DNA of 64,000 nt from Amycolatopsis solani (GCF_033441515.1 NZ_JAWQJT010000004.1:434001-498000), one strand, 5' to 3'. Shown: positions 1-11,314, numbered from the stretch's first letter. Numbers and translations are program-made. The notes: generated by a model from the sequence alone, not told the origin.

Positions 1-2810
<2,810 letters not shown>

Positions 2811-2814
<4 letters not shown>

Positions 2815-3113
2815 GAACGCCTCTCACACTGGTCGCCGGGCGGGGCGACGACGGCGACCGGACCTTGAGCGTCACCGGCGAGATCGACATGAGCAACGCC
2901 AGCGAATTCGGCGCGGCCCTGGACCACGAGCTGGCGGCGGGGACCGCGGTCACCGTGGACCTCACCGGCGTGGCCTACCTCGACAGCGCGGGCATCGCGG
3001 TGCTGTTCGACCGGGCCGGCGAGCACGACCTGCAACTGATCGCCCCGCGGCTGCTCGAACGCGTGCTGCGGGTGTCCGGTCTCGCCCAAGTCGCGAAGGT
3101 TACCGTCCGTTGA
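2811..3113 (+). CDS. STAS-domain anti-sigma factor antagonist
   Basis: A 100-residue single STAS domain of the SpoIIAA/RsbV kind. The conserved phosphorylatable serine is in YLDSAGIAVLF, and an early GEIDMSNA motif matches the family. The GTG start overlaps the kinase/phosphatase stop (GTGA) with GGAG 9 nt upstream; an in-frame ATG at 2796 is possible but lies deeper in the upstream gene. In this family the unphosphorylated protein captures an anti-sigma ATPase and frees a sigma factor; phosphorylation inactivates it, and a SpoIIE phosphatase resets it. The preceding gene encodes both a phosphatase and an RsbW-like ATPase, so the pair could be a self-contained switch. The cognate sigma factor is not in the window. 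Confidence 0.93.
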
Positions 3114-3302
3114 AGGGTTGACTCGCTGCGCACGGGGTACGTCACTCGAAGCGACGGTCGCGGGGTGGGTTGTACCGCCGGCCGTCGCGAGGTGGTTCCC
3201 GGCGCCAACCCACGACGTTCAGCAGCGAGCGCCGGGCCGGAACCACCGTTACTCCCCCGGTCCCGGTCTCGTGGTCTCGGTCTCGCGGTCGGTCGGTGCG
3301 CG

Positions 3303-3622
3303 TGGTCGCGAATGACTCATTCGGGACCGCTGGGGCCGCCGATGACTCATTCGCGACCTCCCGGCGCCCGGCATCCGCCAACTGCAGCCGAACCAACCGG
3401 AACCCACCCAGCCCGCCGACCCACCGCCGGCCGGTGAACCCGAACCCGGTGCCCGCCACCAGGCCCGACCGCTCGCGTCCAGCCGACCGAGCGTGGTCGC
3501 GAATGACTCATTCGGGACCACCGAGGCCGCCAATGACTCATTCGCGACCTCCCGGCGCCCGGCATGAGAGTCCAGCCGGCCGAGCACAGTCGCCAATGAC
3601 TCATTCGCGACCCCGGCCGGCG
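3303..3622. repeat. Cluster of five GAATGACTCATTC-type palindromic repeats in a 622-bp gene-free stretch
   Basis: The gap 3114-3735 has no convincing gene. It holds five copies of a 21-24 nt unit, (GTCGC)(G/C)AATGACTCATTCG(C/G)GACC, starting near 3305, 3338, 3496, 3528 and 3589. The core is a palindrome around one C. Copies 1-2 and 3-4 lie in two similar blocks of about 55 bp, followed each time by a CTCCCGGCGCCCGGCAT segment, which suggests block duplication. The same core recurs at 8298-8344 and 31790-31843, always between genes. Function unknown; hairpin terminator, attenuator or mobile palindromic element are all possible. Confidence 0.85.
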
Positions 3623-3735
3623 CCGTCCCGCGCGGGGTGTTGCGGAAGACGCACCACCCGCGGGTAAGGTTTCGCCGTTCCGTTGAAGCAGCAGCGGTGC
3701 GCTGGACCACCGCCATCCGGGACGGAGATGATCGC

Positions 3736-4458
3736 GTGAGCGGAGAACCGATCCCGCCGGAGCACCTCGACGAGCTGACCGCCGCGATGGCGGGGCTCAC
3801 CGACGTCCTGGAGTCCGAACCCGCCGAGGCGGAAATCCTCGAAGCCGTGTGCGCGGAAGCCGTCCGCGCCGTGCCCGGGGCCGACATGGCCAGCATCACC
3901 GCGATCCGGGACGGGGAAGCGGAAACCGCGGCGTCCACCGACGAGCGGGCCGTCGAGATCGACCGGTTCCAGTACGCCGCCGGTGAGGGGCCGTGCCTGC
4001 GGGCCGCGGCGACCGGGGAGATCGTGCGGCTGCCGACGGCCGCCGCGGATCTCGTGTGGCCCTCCTTCACCGCGCACGCCCGCGGGCTCGGGGTCGGCAG
4101 CTACCTCGCCGCGCCGCTGCGCGTGGACGAGACGCTCTCCGGCGCGCTCAACCTCTTCGGCTACGGCGATCACGGGTTCGCCGAGACGGACTCGCGGTTG
4201 CTGCACCTCTACACCACGATCGTCTCGTTCGGGCTGCGCACGACCCGGCGGTACCGCCAGGCCCGGCGGCAGGCCACCGAACTCGAAGCGGCGATGCGCA
4301 CGCGGGCGGTGATCGAGCAGGCCAAGGGCATCCTGATGGCCGTGCACCGGGTCAGCGCCGAAGATGCCATGAAGCGGCTCATCGCGGAGTCCCAGCGCAC
4401 CAACGTGAAGCTGCGGGACGTCGCCGCCCGGTTCGTGGAAGACCTGTCCGCCGGCTGA
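3736..4458 (+). CDS. GAF and ANTAR domain protein, putative RNA-binding antiterminator
   Basis: A 240-residue protein with an N-terminal GAF domain (about 20-165, including FQYAAGEGPCLRA) and a C-terminal ANTAR three-helix domain (about 180-238, RAVIEQAKGILM ... EDAMKRLI). ANTAR domains bind paired hexanucleotide hairpins in nascent RNA and prevent termination; the GAF domain would sense a ligand or redox state. The GTG start at 3736 has GGAG 8 nt upstream; the frame is open further upstream, but without a convincing start. It lies after the repeat-rich gap, so it probably has its own promoter, and converges on the RsbW-like gene with only 6 nt between the stops. Its RNA targets are unknown. 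Confidence 0.9.
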   Translation: MSGEPIPPEHLDELTAAMAGLTDVLESEPAEAEILEAVCAEAVRAVPGADMASITAIRDGEAETAASTDERAVEIDRFQYAAGEGPCLRAAATGEIVRLPTAAADLVWPSFTAHARGLGVGSYLAAPLRVDETLSGALNLFGYGDHGFAETDSRLLHLYTTIVSFGLRTTRRYRQARRQATELEAAMRTRAVIEQAKGILMAVHRVSAEDAMKRLIAESQRTNVKLRDVAARFVEDLSAG

Positions 4459-4464
4459 GCCCGC

Positions 4465-4875
4465 TCAGGCGGTGCGGCGCACCGGGAACGGCCAGGTCAG
4501 CGTGATCACCGTCCCGTCGTCGGTGGAGCGCAGGTCGAGCCCGTCGACGAGCGCCTGGATCAGGCGCAGGCCGCGGCCGCCGTCCGCGCGCTCGGTGACC
4601 GACTCCCAGCGGCCCTGGTCGGCGACGGTGATGATCAGCACGTCGTCGTCGATCCGGGCGCGGACGTCGATCAACCCCGCCCGGCCGCCGTACGCGTGGC
4701 CGAGCACGTTCGCCATGGCTTCCCAGCACGCCAGCACGACGTCGTCGGCTTGCCTGCCGACCTCGTCGCCGGCCCGCCGCCGCAGCCACGAAATCAGGTG
4801 ACGGCGCAGGCTCGGCAACGTCCGCGGCGAAATCGTGCCGCGGTACCGCCAGCCGTCCGATCCCAGCTCTTCCAC
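4465..4875 (-). CDS. RsbW-like ATP-binding protein (anti-sigma factor kinase family)
   Basis: A 136-residue single HATPase_c_2 domain. The N box is EAMANVLGHAY; the ATP-lid region contains VADQGRW and GGRGLRLIQAL. Such small ATPases are anti-sigma kinases that phosphorylate STAS partners, or regulators derived from them. The GTG at 4875 was chosen because GGGGAGG lies 5 nt upstream; the in-frame GTG at 4881 would overlap that ribosome-binding site. The STAS protein at 2811-3113 is a plausible partner but is on the other strand. No sigma factor is adjacent. Confidence 0.88.
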   Translation of the reverse strand: MEELGSDGWRYRGTISPRTLPSLRRHLISWLRRRAGDEVGRQADDVVLACWEAMANVLGHAYGGRAGLIDVRARIDDDVLIITVADQGRWESVTERADGGRGLRLIQALVDGLDLRSTDDGTVITLTWPFPVRRTA

Positions 4876-4998
4876 GTTCACCTCCCCGGGGGACTGTTCG
4901 TTTGCTACCCACCGGTCCGGTATCTCAATCGCCGGCAACGACTTTCCTGCTGCGTTCGGCCCTGGTGCGTGGTGCGCCCGGCGTGATCGGATGGGCGG

Positions 4999-7900
4999 AT
5001 GACTCGGTCGATGTGGTCCGTGGTGCTGTGCGCGGTGCTCGCCGCGCCCCTCCTCTCCGCTCCGGTGGCCGCCGCGGCGCCGGCGCCCGGGCCGGGTGCG
5101 GTTTCGCACTTCGGCCTGGCCCGCAAGGACTGCCTCGGCACCGCGCGGAACACGACGAGCAAGGCGTGGTTCACGGTGGCGGGCGGCGTGCTGTCCGATG
5201 TCTACGCGCCGGTGATCGACAACACGAACGTCGAGTCGCTGCAGTTCGCCGTCACCGACGGGCGCAGCTTCACCGACCTGCAGGCGCGCGACATGACCTA
5301 CACGGTCCGCACGAGCGCGGGCGGGATGGCCTGCGAGGTGACGTCGACCCCGCGCAGCGGCAAGTACCGGCTGGTCACCGAGTACCTGGCCGACCCGGCC
5401 CGCACCGGCCTCCTGATCCGCACCCGCCTGGAACCGCTGCGGGGGTCTGGCGACGACCTCGCGGTCTACGTCCGGTACGACGCGAGCATCAACGGCAACG
5501 GCGGGGGCGGCCCGGCCAACGGCGGCGGGGACACCGCCACCGTCGACGCGGCGACGAGCGCGCTGGTCAGCGCCGACGCGAACACGGTCTCCAGCGCGCC
5601 GGCCCGCGACTACGGCACGCCGCTGGCCGCCGCGCTGCGCGCCGACCGCCGGTTCCTGGCGACGTCGAGCGGCTTCGCCGGCACCGCGGGTGACGGGCTC
5701 GCGCAGCTGGATCGCGACCACCGGCTCACGGACACGACGCCGTCCGCGGTCGACGGGAACGTGGTGCAGACCGCGCGGCTGGACCTGCGGCCCCACCGGC
5801 CCGCCGTGCTCGCGCTCGGGTTCGGCGCGGACGCGCGCGCCGCCGTCGCCACGGCCGGGGCGAGCCTGCGCACGCCCTTCGACCAGAGCCTCCGCCAGTA
5901 CGCGCGCGAATGGCGCGACTACGACAACGGGCTGATCCCGGTGCGCGGCAGGGATTCCGACGCGTACTTCCAGTCGGTCAACGTGCTGAAAGCCAGTGAG
6001 GACAAGACGTTCCCCGGCGCTGTGGTCGCGTCGCTCGGCAGCCCGTGGGGGCAGGCGGTCTCCGCGGGCGACGCGCCCGGCGGCAAACCGGTGTACTTCG
6101 GGTCCTACCGCGAGATCTTCGCCCGCGACCTCTACGAAAGCTTCTCCGGCCTGCTCGCGGCCGGCGACCGCGAGACGGCGCGGGCCAGCGTGCGCTGGTT
6201 GTTCACCCGCCAGCAGCAGCCGGACGGCCGGTTCCCGCGCAACTCCATGCTCAACGGCAAGAAAGCGCCGGACTCCGGCGGCGACCAGCTCGACGAGAGC
6301 GCGTACCCGATCCTGATGGCGCTGCAGGCCGGGCTCGACCGCGACCGCACCCTCTACACCGGACACATCCGCGCGGCGGCGGACTTCGTCGTCGCGCACG
6401 GGCCGGCGTTCGGTTCCGAACGCTGGGAAGAACAGGGCGGGTACTCCCCCTCGACCATCGCCGCCGAGATCGCCGGGCTCGTCGCCGCGGGCGTGATCGC
6501 CGACCACAACGGCGACCCGGCGCGCGCGAACGTCTACCGGGCCACCGCCGACCACTTCCAGCGCAGTATCAAGGGCTGGACCGTCACCTCGAACGGCCCG
6601 TACGGCGGCCGGTACTTCCTGCGGCTGACCAAGAACGGCGATCCGAACTCGGAGTGGATCTACAACCTCGGCAACGGCTCGGTCGACGCCGACCAGCGCG
6701 CGGTCGTCGACGCGGGGTTCCTCGAACTGCCGCGCCTGGGCGTGCTGCCCGCGAACGACCCGGACGTCGCCGCGTCGCTCGCCGTCGTCGACCGCGTGAT
6801 CAAGCGGGACACCCCGGCCGGGCCGGGCTGGTACCGCTACGGCACTTCGGCGGCGGGCAGCGAAGACGGCTACGGCGACTGCTACGAGCCGGACCCGACG
6901 AACTGCGGCCCGACCGGGGCGCCGTGGCCCTCGACGAACACCGGGTCCGGGCACCTGTGGCCGGTGCTCGCCGGCGAACGCGGCGAGCACGCCGTGCAGA
7001 CCGGCGACCGGGCGGGCGCGGCGGCGCTGCTGCGCGCGATGCGGGCGCAGACCGGCGGCACCGGGCTGATCCCCGAGCAGATCTGGGAGAACCCGGCGCT
7101 GCCCGCGTCCCCGTACGGCGCAGACCCGCGGACGGCGTCGATCGGCTTCACACCGGGGCAGTCCGTCGGCTCGGTGGCGCCGCTGAGCTGGGCACAGTCG
7201 CAGTCCGTGCGGCTGGCCAGGGCCCTCGACGACGGGCGGCTGCCCGAGCAGCCCGCCGAAGTCCGCGCCCGGTACGTCACGCACGCGCCACCCGCGGCGC
7301 TGGCGGTGACGCTGGACGCGCCCACGTCGGTATCGACCGCGACGGCCCAGGTCACCGGCACCGCGCCGGCGGGCAGCCGAGTCGACCTCGCCGTGTCGGC
7401 GACCGACGCCGGGACGACGTCTGTGCTGTCGACCCGGGCTTCGGCGGCGGGGACGTTCACCGCGACCGTGCCGACGCCGCTCGGCGCGAACGTCGTCACG
7501 GCCACCGCGACCGGCGCGGGCACCGGGTACGCGCAGAAGACGATCAGCTCGGACTTCGTCACGGGCACGGTCCTGCTCGACACGACCGACCCGGACGGCG
7601 ACGACAACGGCCCCGGCACGTACACCTACCCGACGGCGGGCGACTTCCACGCCGGCGCGTTCGACCTGCAGCGCTTCCAGGTCATCGACTCGGGGACGAA
7701 CCTGGTGTTCCGCGCCCAGCTCCGTGACCTGTCGCCGACGTTCGGCTCGCCGCTGGGCGCCCAGCTGCTGACGATCTACGCGCACGACCCGGCCGCGACG
7801 GCGACGTCCACCGCGGCGCCGTTCCCGAGCCGGGCGTACGCGATCGCGGCTTCGGATGCCTGGAGCCGGCGCATCGAGGTCCAGGGCTTCGCGGAACCGG

Positions 7901-8265
7901 CGCTCGTCGACGCTTCGGGTGCTTCGCTCGCTTCGCCGTCGGTGCAGGCTTCGCAGGCGACGCGGTACATCACGGTCAGCGTGGCGAAGTCCGCGTTCGG
8001 GACGCCGGGCGCGGGCTGGACGTTCGCGGTGGTGCTCACCGGCCAGGACGGCAACTCGCCGGACCAGGCGCGGCCGTTCACGCCGACGGCCGGGCAGTAC
8101 ACGTTCGGCCTGTGCGCGGCGGGCGGCACGTCCCCGGTGTGCGCGGTGGACCCGGCGACGGCGCCGAAGGCGTTCGACGTGCTCACGCCGGCCGGGGTGG
8201 AGCAGGCGGTGGAGCTGGACCCGACCCGCGGGCCGATCCAGGTGCGCGGGGTGCCAGTGGGCTGA
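4999..8265 (+). CDS. Secreted glucodextranase / GH15 glucoamylase-like enzyme
   Basis: A 1088-residue exported glycosidase, predicted to release glucose from the ends of alpha-glucans or dextran. Order: signal peptide (1-about 29, ending APVAAAAPA); beta-sandwich N domain typical of bacterial GH15 enzymes (about 30-290); (alpha/alpha)6 GH15 barrel (about 300-720) with the acid region WEEQGGYSPS and the base region GSGHLWPVLAGERGEH; then Ig-like and DOMON/glucodextranase C-type beta domains (about 755-1085). The extra C-terminal domains and length favour glucodextranase over a simple glucoamylase. The ATG start follows a purine-rich stretch. It stands alone, ending at a long palindrome that probably terminates transcription. 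Exact substrate specificity cannot be read from the sequence. Confidence 0.9.
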   Translation: MTRSMWSVVLCAVLAAPLLSAPVAAAAPAPGPGAVSHFGLARKDCLGTARNTTSKAWFTVAGGVLSDVYAPVIDNTNVESLQFAVTDGRSFTDLQARDMTYTVRTSAGGMACEVTSTPRSGKYRLVTEYLADPARTGLLIRTRLEPLRGSGDDLAVYVRYDASINGNGGGGPANGGGDTATVDAATSALVSADANTVSSAPARDYGTPLAAALRADRRFLATSSGFAGTAGDGLAQLDRDHRLTDTTPSAVDGNVVQTARLDLRPHRPAVLALGFGADARAAVATAGASLRTPFDQSLRQYAREWRDYDNGLIPVRGRDSDAYFQSVNVLKASEDKTFPGAVVASLGSPWGQAVSAGDAPGGKPVYFGSYREIFARDLYESFSGLLAAGDRETARASVRWLFTRQQQPDGRFPRNSMLNGKKAPDSGGDQLDESAYPILMALQAGLDRDRTLYTGHIRAAADFVVAHGPAFGSERWEEQGGYSPSTIAAEIAGLVAAGVIADHNGDPARANVYRATADHFQRSIKGWTVTSNGPYGGRYFLRLTKNGDPNSEWIYNLGNGSVDADQRAVVDAGFLELPRLGVLPANDPDVAASLAVVDRVIKRDTPAGPGWYRYGTSAAGSEDGYGDCYEPDPTNCGPTGAPWPSTNTGSGHLWPVLAGERGEHAVQTGDRAGAAALLRAMRAQTGGTGLIPEQIWENPALPASPYGADPRTASIGFTPGQSVGSVAPLSWAQSQSVRLARALDDGRLPEQPAEVRARYVTHAPPAALAVTLDAPTSVSTATAQVTGTAPAGSRVDLAVSATDAGTTSVLSTRASAAGTFTATVPTPLGANVVTATATGAGTGYAQKTISSDFVTGTVLLDTTDPDGDDNGPGTYTYPTAGDFHAGAFDLQRFQVIDSGTNLVFRAQLRDLSPTFGSPLGAQLLTIYAHDPAATATSTAAPFPSRAYAIAASDAWSRRIEVQGFAEPALVDASGASLASPSVQASQATRYITVSVAKSAFGTPGAGWTFAVVLTGQDGNSPDQARPFTPTAGQYTFGLCAAGGTSPVCAVDPATAPKAFDVLTPAGVEQAVELDPTRGPIQVRGVPVG

Positions 8266-8294
8266 CGTCCACTGTGGAGCGTCGCGGCCACGAT

Positions 8295-8347
8295 GCCGTG
8301 AATGACTCATTCATGTCGTCTGACGACATGAATGAGTCATTCACGGC
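8295..8347. repeat. Near-perfect 26-bp inverted repeat, probable bidirectional terminator
   Basis: Arms 8295-8320 and 8322-8347 pair perfectly across a single T (8321). Each arm contains the GAATGA(C/G)TCATTC palindrome also found at 3.3-3.6 kb and 31.8 kb. It lies between two convergent genes (ends at 8265 and 8364) and lacks a T-run, so a terminator role is inferred from position and stem strength only. Confidence 0.75.
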
Positions 8348-8363
8348 GTTCGGCGAGGGGCGG

Positions 8364-8705
8364 TCAGTGGTCCCGGCCGTGGCGCCCGTGGTCATCGCCG
8401 GGCTCGGCGCCTCGGCCGCCGTGATCGTCGCCCAGGTCGTGCGTGCGGGTCGGGTACGTGCTCGACGACGTCCGGCCGCCGCGGTCGTCGCCCGGCTCCG
8501 CGGTCCGGCCGCCGTGGTCGTCGCCCAGGTCGTGGGTGCGGGTCGGGTACGTGCTCGGTGCGGGCCAGGTGGCGGCCGAGGTCACCGGAGCCGTCGAGGA
8601 GGGAGCCGGGCGGCCGTCATCGGCGCCGGACTGGGCGAGGGCCGCCGTCGTGCCGCCCACCGCGAGTGCGGCACCGGCCGCGGCGATCACCAGGATCTTG
8701 CGCAT
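8364..8705 (-). CDS. Small secreted Asp/His/Gly-rich protein with internal duplication
   Basis: A 113-residue protein with a clear signal peptide (1-about 25, MRKILVIAAAGAALAVGG... ending AALAQ). The mature part is low complexity, with two nearly identical copies of a unit running from STYPTRTHDLGDDHGGR through AEPGDD; the C-terminus is His/Asp/Gly-rich and might bind metal ions. GGAA lies 6 nt before the ATG. It follows the histidine kinase gene on the same strand after 72 nt, and the 3' end of that gene carries a candidate response-regulator site (8778-8795). It may therefore be a target of the adjacent system. Function unknown. Confidence 0.75.
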   Translation of the reverse strand: MRKILVIAAAGAALAVGGTTAALAQSGADDGRPAPSSTAPVTSAATWPAPSTYPTRTHDLGDDHGGRTAEPGDDRGGRTSSSTYPTRTHDLGDDHGGRGAEPGDDHGRHGRDH

Positions 8706-8777
8706 GTGCGTTCCTTTCGTTTCCTGTCAACGAAAAGAGCTTCACGCACCCGACGCTAGCGGCGCGCTGCCCGCACC

Positions 8778-8795
8778 TTAAGGCATCCCTAAAGC
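8778..8795 (-). promoter_or_regulatory. Candidate response-regulator site (direct repeat, 11-bp spacing)
   Basis: Read on the minus strand, GCTTTAG-N4-GCCTTAA, two heptamers 11 bp apart, as expected for OmpR/PhoB-type regulators binding head-to-tail. CTAGCGT, a possible -10 box, follows 18 nt downstream, toward the gene starting at 8705. The consensus GCYTTAR-N4-GCYTTAR recurs at 10794-10811. The site overlaps the end of the kinase gene. Confidence 0.5.
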
Positions 8796-10049
8796 CGCGC
8801 CGAGCTCCAGCACGATCCGGGCGCCGTGCGGCCGCGCGCGGGTCACGGTGAACGTCCCGCCGGACGCGCGCGCCGTCTGGCGGGCGATGTCGAGCCCGAG
8901 CCCGGTCGAGCCGGCGCCGCTCTCGCCGCGCGGAACCTCGTCGAAGCCCGGTCCCTCGTCCGAGACCTCCAGGCAGGCGCCGCCGGGCGTCGCCGACAGC
9001 CGGATCGCGTACGCCGTTCCCTCGGGTGTGTGCGCGAAGACGTTGCCCAGCAAAGCGTCCAGGCAAGCCGCCAGCTCGGGTTCACCGACCGCGACCGGCA
9101 GCGGACCCGGGTCGATCGCCAGCGTCACCGCGCGGTCCTGGTCCTGGGCCAGCACCGACCAGAACTCCGCCCGCTCACCGGCGACCACGGCCGCGTCGCA
9201 CGAGCCCGGCGCCGCGTCCCGGGCCCGTGCCTGGTCGATGAGCGCGGTGACCTGGCGCTCCAGGCTTTCGGCGTGGCCGGTGATCCGCTCCGCCTCGGCG
9301 GGATCGCGCAGTGCCTCGGCGTCGAGGCGCAGCACGGTCAACGGCGTCCGCAGGCGGTGCGAGATGTCGGCCACGGCCTCGCGTTCCTGCCGGACCAAGT
9401 CGCGGATCCGCGCGGCCAGGAGGTTGAGCGCGGACGCGACCGACCGCACCTCCGCGGGCCCGCCGGGACGCGCCCGGGCGTCGAGGTCCCCGTCGGCGAG
9501 CCGGCGCGACACGGCCGCAAGCTCGTGGACCGGCCGCACGATCGAGCGGGCCAGCCGGTCGGCGACGAACACCCCGAGCGCCAGCAGCAGCACCCCGAGC
9601 CCGGCCAGGACCAGCCAGGCCGCACCCAGCCCGCGGGTCAGCTCCGCCCGGTCGACGAAGGCCCGCACGACGGCGGTCCCGCCCGGCAGCCCTTGGACGG
9701 CGACGAGGATTTCCCGGCCGTCGTCGTCCTCGACGGTCAGGCTGCTGCCCTGCGCCGCGGCCAGCGTGACCCCCGGGGTGCGCGGACCGGGTGCGCCGAG
9801 CACGGTGCCGTCCGGCAGGAACACGGTCACCGGGTGGCCGGCGGTGGTGTTGAGCTGGTCGACCGCCGGCCGCAGCGCCGCGGCGCCCGCCGTCGCCACC
9901 AAGGACGTGAGGGACTGCGCCTTCGCCGTGGCGGCGGTGACCGCGCGGTCCGCCGTGACCGACTTCAGCAGGATCGCCAGCGGCACCAGGAAAGCCACCA
10001 GCACCAGGCTCATCGCGGCGGCGACGAGGACGGCGAGCCGCTTCCTCAC
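8778..10049 (-). CDS. Two-component sensor histidine kinase
   Basis: A 423-residue OmpR-type membrane kinase. Two transmembrane segments (about 5-30 and 155-180) flank an extracytoplasmic region. HAMP follows (about 180-235), then HisKA with the phospho-histidine in VADISHRLRTPL (about 245), then HATPase_c with NVFAHTPEG, DEGPGF and GSTGLGLDIARQ motifs. The GTG start at 10049 overlaps the response-regulator stop (GTGA), so the two are translationally coupled. The usual HisKA glutamate after His is replaced (HRL), as in some actinobacterial kinases. The signal is unknown. Two exported small proteins flank the pair. Confidence 0.92.
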   Translation of the reverse strand: MRKRLAVLVAAAMSLVLVAFLVPLAILLKSVTADRAVTAATAKAQSLTSLVATAGAAALRPAVDQLNTTAGHPVTVFLPDGTVLGAPGPRTPGVTLAAAQGSSLTVEDDDGREILVAVQGLPGGTAVVRAFVDRAELTRGLGAAWLVLAGLGVLLLALGVFVADRLARSIVRPVHELAAVSRRLADGDLDARARPGGPAEVRSVASALNLLAARIRDLVRQEREAVADISHRLRTPLTVLRLDAEALRDPAEAERITGHAESLERQVTALIDQARARDAAPGSCDAAVVAGERAEFWSVLAQDQDRAVTLAIDPGPLPVAVGEPELAACLDALLGNVFAHTPEGTAYAIRLSATPGGACLEVSDEGPGFDEVPRGESGAGSTGLGLDIARQTARASGGTFTVTRARPHGARIVLELGAALGMP

Positions 10050-10735
10050 GCGCCGGCCCCCGGCTCGGCCAGCCGGACGCCGACCCGCCGCACGGTGTGC
10101 AGGTAACGCGGCTCCTGCGCGGTCTCGCCGAGCTTGCGCCGCAGCCACGACAGGTGCACGTCGACGGTCTTGTCGGCACCGGCGTAGGGCAGCTTCCAGA
10201 CGTCGGCGAGCAGCTCGCGCTTGCTCACCACGGTCCCCGCCCGGCTCGCCAGGTAGTGCAGGAGGTCGAACTCGCGCGGGGTGAGGTCCAGCGGCGCGCC
10301 TTCGAGCGAGGCCTGGCGAGTCCGCGCGTCCACGGTCAGGCCGCCGACCACCACCGGCGCCACCGTCTCCTCCAGCTCGCTGCGCCGCAGCACGGCGCGG
10401 ATCCGGGCATCGAGCTGGGCGCCGCCGAAGGGCTTCACCACGTAGTCGTCGGCGCCCGCGTCGAGCAGCCGCACGATCTCCTCCTCCGCGTCGCGGGCGG
10501 TGACCACGATGATCGGCACGGCGCTGACCGCACGGACCATCCGCAGCACCTCGCGGCCGTCGAGGTCGGGCAGACCGAGGTCGAGCAGCACGACGTCGGG
10601 CCGGTCGGTGACGGCGGCCTGGAGCCCGGCCATCGCGGTCGGCACGGACGTCACCGCGTGCCCGCGCTCGGTCAGCGCGCGCAGCACGGCCGTGCGGATG
10701 GTCGGGTCGTCCTCGACGAGCAGCACGGTCGCCAT
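10046..10735 (-). CDS. OmpR/PhoB-family response regulator
   Basis: A 229-residue regulator: receiver domain (1-about 118; VEDD acidic pocket, phospho-acceptor in VVLLDLGLPDLDG, VVKPFG lysine) and winged-helix DNA-binding domain (about 128-225; LTPREFDLLHYLA, VDVHLSWLRRKLG). It phospho-relays from the downstream kinase. No ribosome-binding site precedes the ATG; TAGCCT sits 7 nt upstream, the spacing expected for a leaderless transcript. Direct repeats at 8778-8795 and 10794-10811 are candidate binding sites, implying autoregulation and control of the two flanking exported proteins. Confidence 0.93.
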   Translation of the reverse strand: MATVLLVEDDPTIRTAVLRALTERGHAVTSVPTAMAGLQAAVTDRPDVVLLDLGLPDLDGREVLRMVRAVSAVPIIVVTARDAEEEIVRLLDAGADDYVVKPFGGAQLDARIRAVLRRSELEETVAPVVVGGLTVDARTRQASLEGAPLDLTPREFDLLHYLASRAGTVVSKRELLADVWKLPYAGADKTVDVHLSWLRRKLGETAQEPRYLHTVRRVGVRLAEPGAGA

Positions 10736-10793
10736 GTCCGGGAGGCTACACACGCGAATGCGCTTCGCCCGGCTCCTGCCGAACGCTAGGAGC

Positions 10794-10811
10794 GCCTTAG
10801 CCGCGCTTTAA
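10794..10811 (+). promoter_or_regulatory. Candidate response-regulator site in the divergent promoter
   Basis: GCCTTAG-N4-GCTTTAA, two heptamers 11 bp apart, with the same consensus as the site at 8778-8795. It lies between the divergent response-regulator gene and the gene at 10837 and could control both. CACAGT, a possible -10 box, ends 6 nt before the GTG at 10837. Confidence 0.5.
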
Positions 10812-10836
10812 CCCGCCCGGATGGCACAGTGGACGG

Positions 10837-11298
10837 GTGAACGGACGCGTGGTGCTGATGGCAGGCGGCTGGCTGCTGGCCGCCGCCGTGACCGCGGGCG
10901 CCGGCACGGTGGCCCTCGACGTCGTCGGCGCCGGCATCCTCGGCCCGCAGAGCCGTCCGCTGTCGGCCGGCGACGTGGCCCGCGCTCTGGAAACGCTGCC
11001 CGCGAGCACCCCCGCGCCGACCTCGCCCACGACGTCCTCGGCGAGCGCCCCGGCGCCGCGAGGCCTGACCGTCCCCGGCGGCAGCCTCGTCGCGAAGTGC
11101 ACCGGCGACCGGGTCGAGCTCGTGTCGTGGAGCCCGGACCCCGGCTTCCGCACCGACGACGTCGACCGCGGCCCGGCCACGTCCGCGTCGGTGAAGTTCA
11201 AGAACGACGGGACCGAGAACGTGTCGGTCGTGACGTGCCGCGACGGCGAGCCACACGCGGAGACCGTGGCCGACGAGGGCCACCACGGCCGCGGCTAG
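10837..11298 (+). CDS. Membrane-anchored or secreted small protein of unknown function
   Basis: A 153-residue protein with one hydrophobic N-terminal segment (about 5-30), a Thr/Ser/Pro/Ala-rich linker (about 55-78) and a small extracytoplasmic domain (about 80-140). Two cysteines in that domain (in AKCTGD and VTCRDG) could form a disulfide. I do not recognise the family. The GTG start has no clear ribosome-binding site, and CACAGT ends 6 nt upstream, consistent with a leaderless start. It is divergent from the response regulator, with a candidate regulator site between them, so it is probably an output of that system. Confidence 0.7.
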   Translation: MNGRVVLMAGGWLLAAAVTAGAGTVALDVVGAGILGPQSRPLSAGDVARALETLPASTPAPTSPTTSSASAPAPRGLTVPGGSLVAKCTGDRVELVSWSPDPGFRTDDVDRGPATSASVKFKNDGTENVSVVTCRDGEPHAETVADEGHHGRG

Positions 11299-11314
11299 CG
11301 TCGCGCGTCCGAGC

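Noticed and set aside
3165..3667. Plus-strand frames across the 3.1-3.7 kb repeat region
   Set aside because: Their peptides are translations of the palindromic repeats (MTHSGP/MSHSRP units) and have no family resemblance.
4465..8310. Very long minus-strand open frame opposite the glucodextranase-like gene
   Set aside because: Composition is Arg/Val/Gly-rich and lacks known motifs, mirroring third-position GC in the real gene; only its last 136 codons (RsbW-like) are real.
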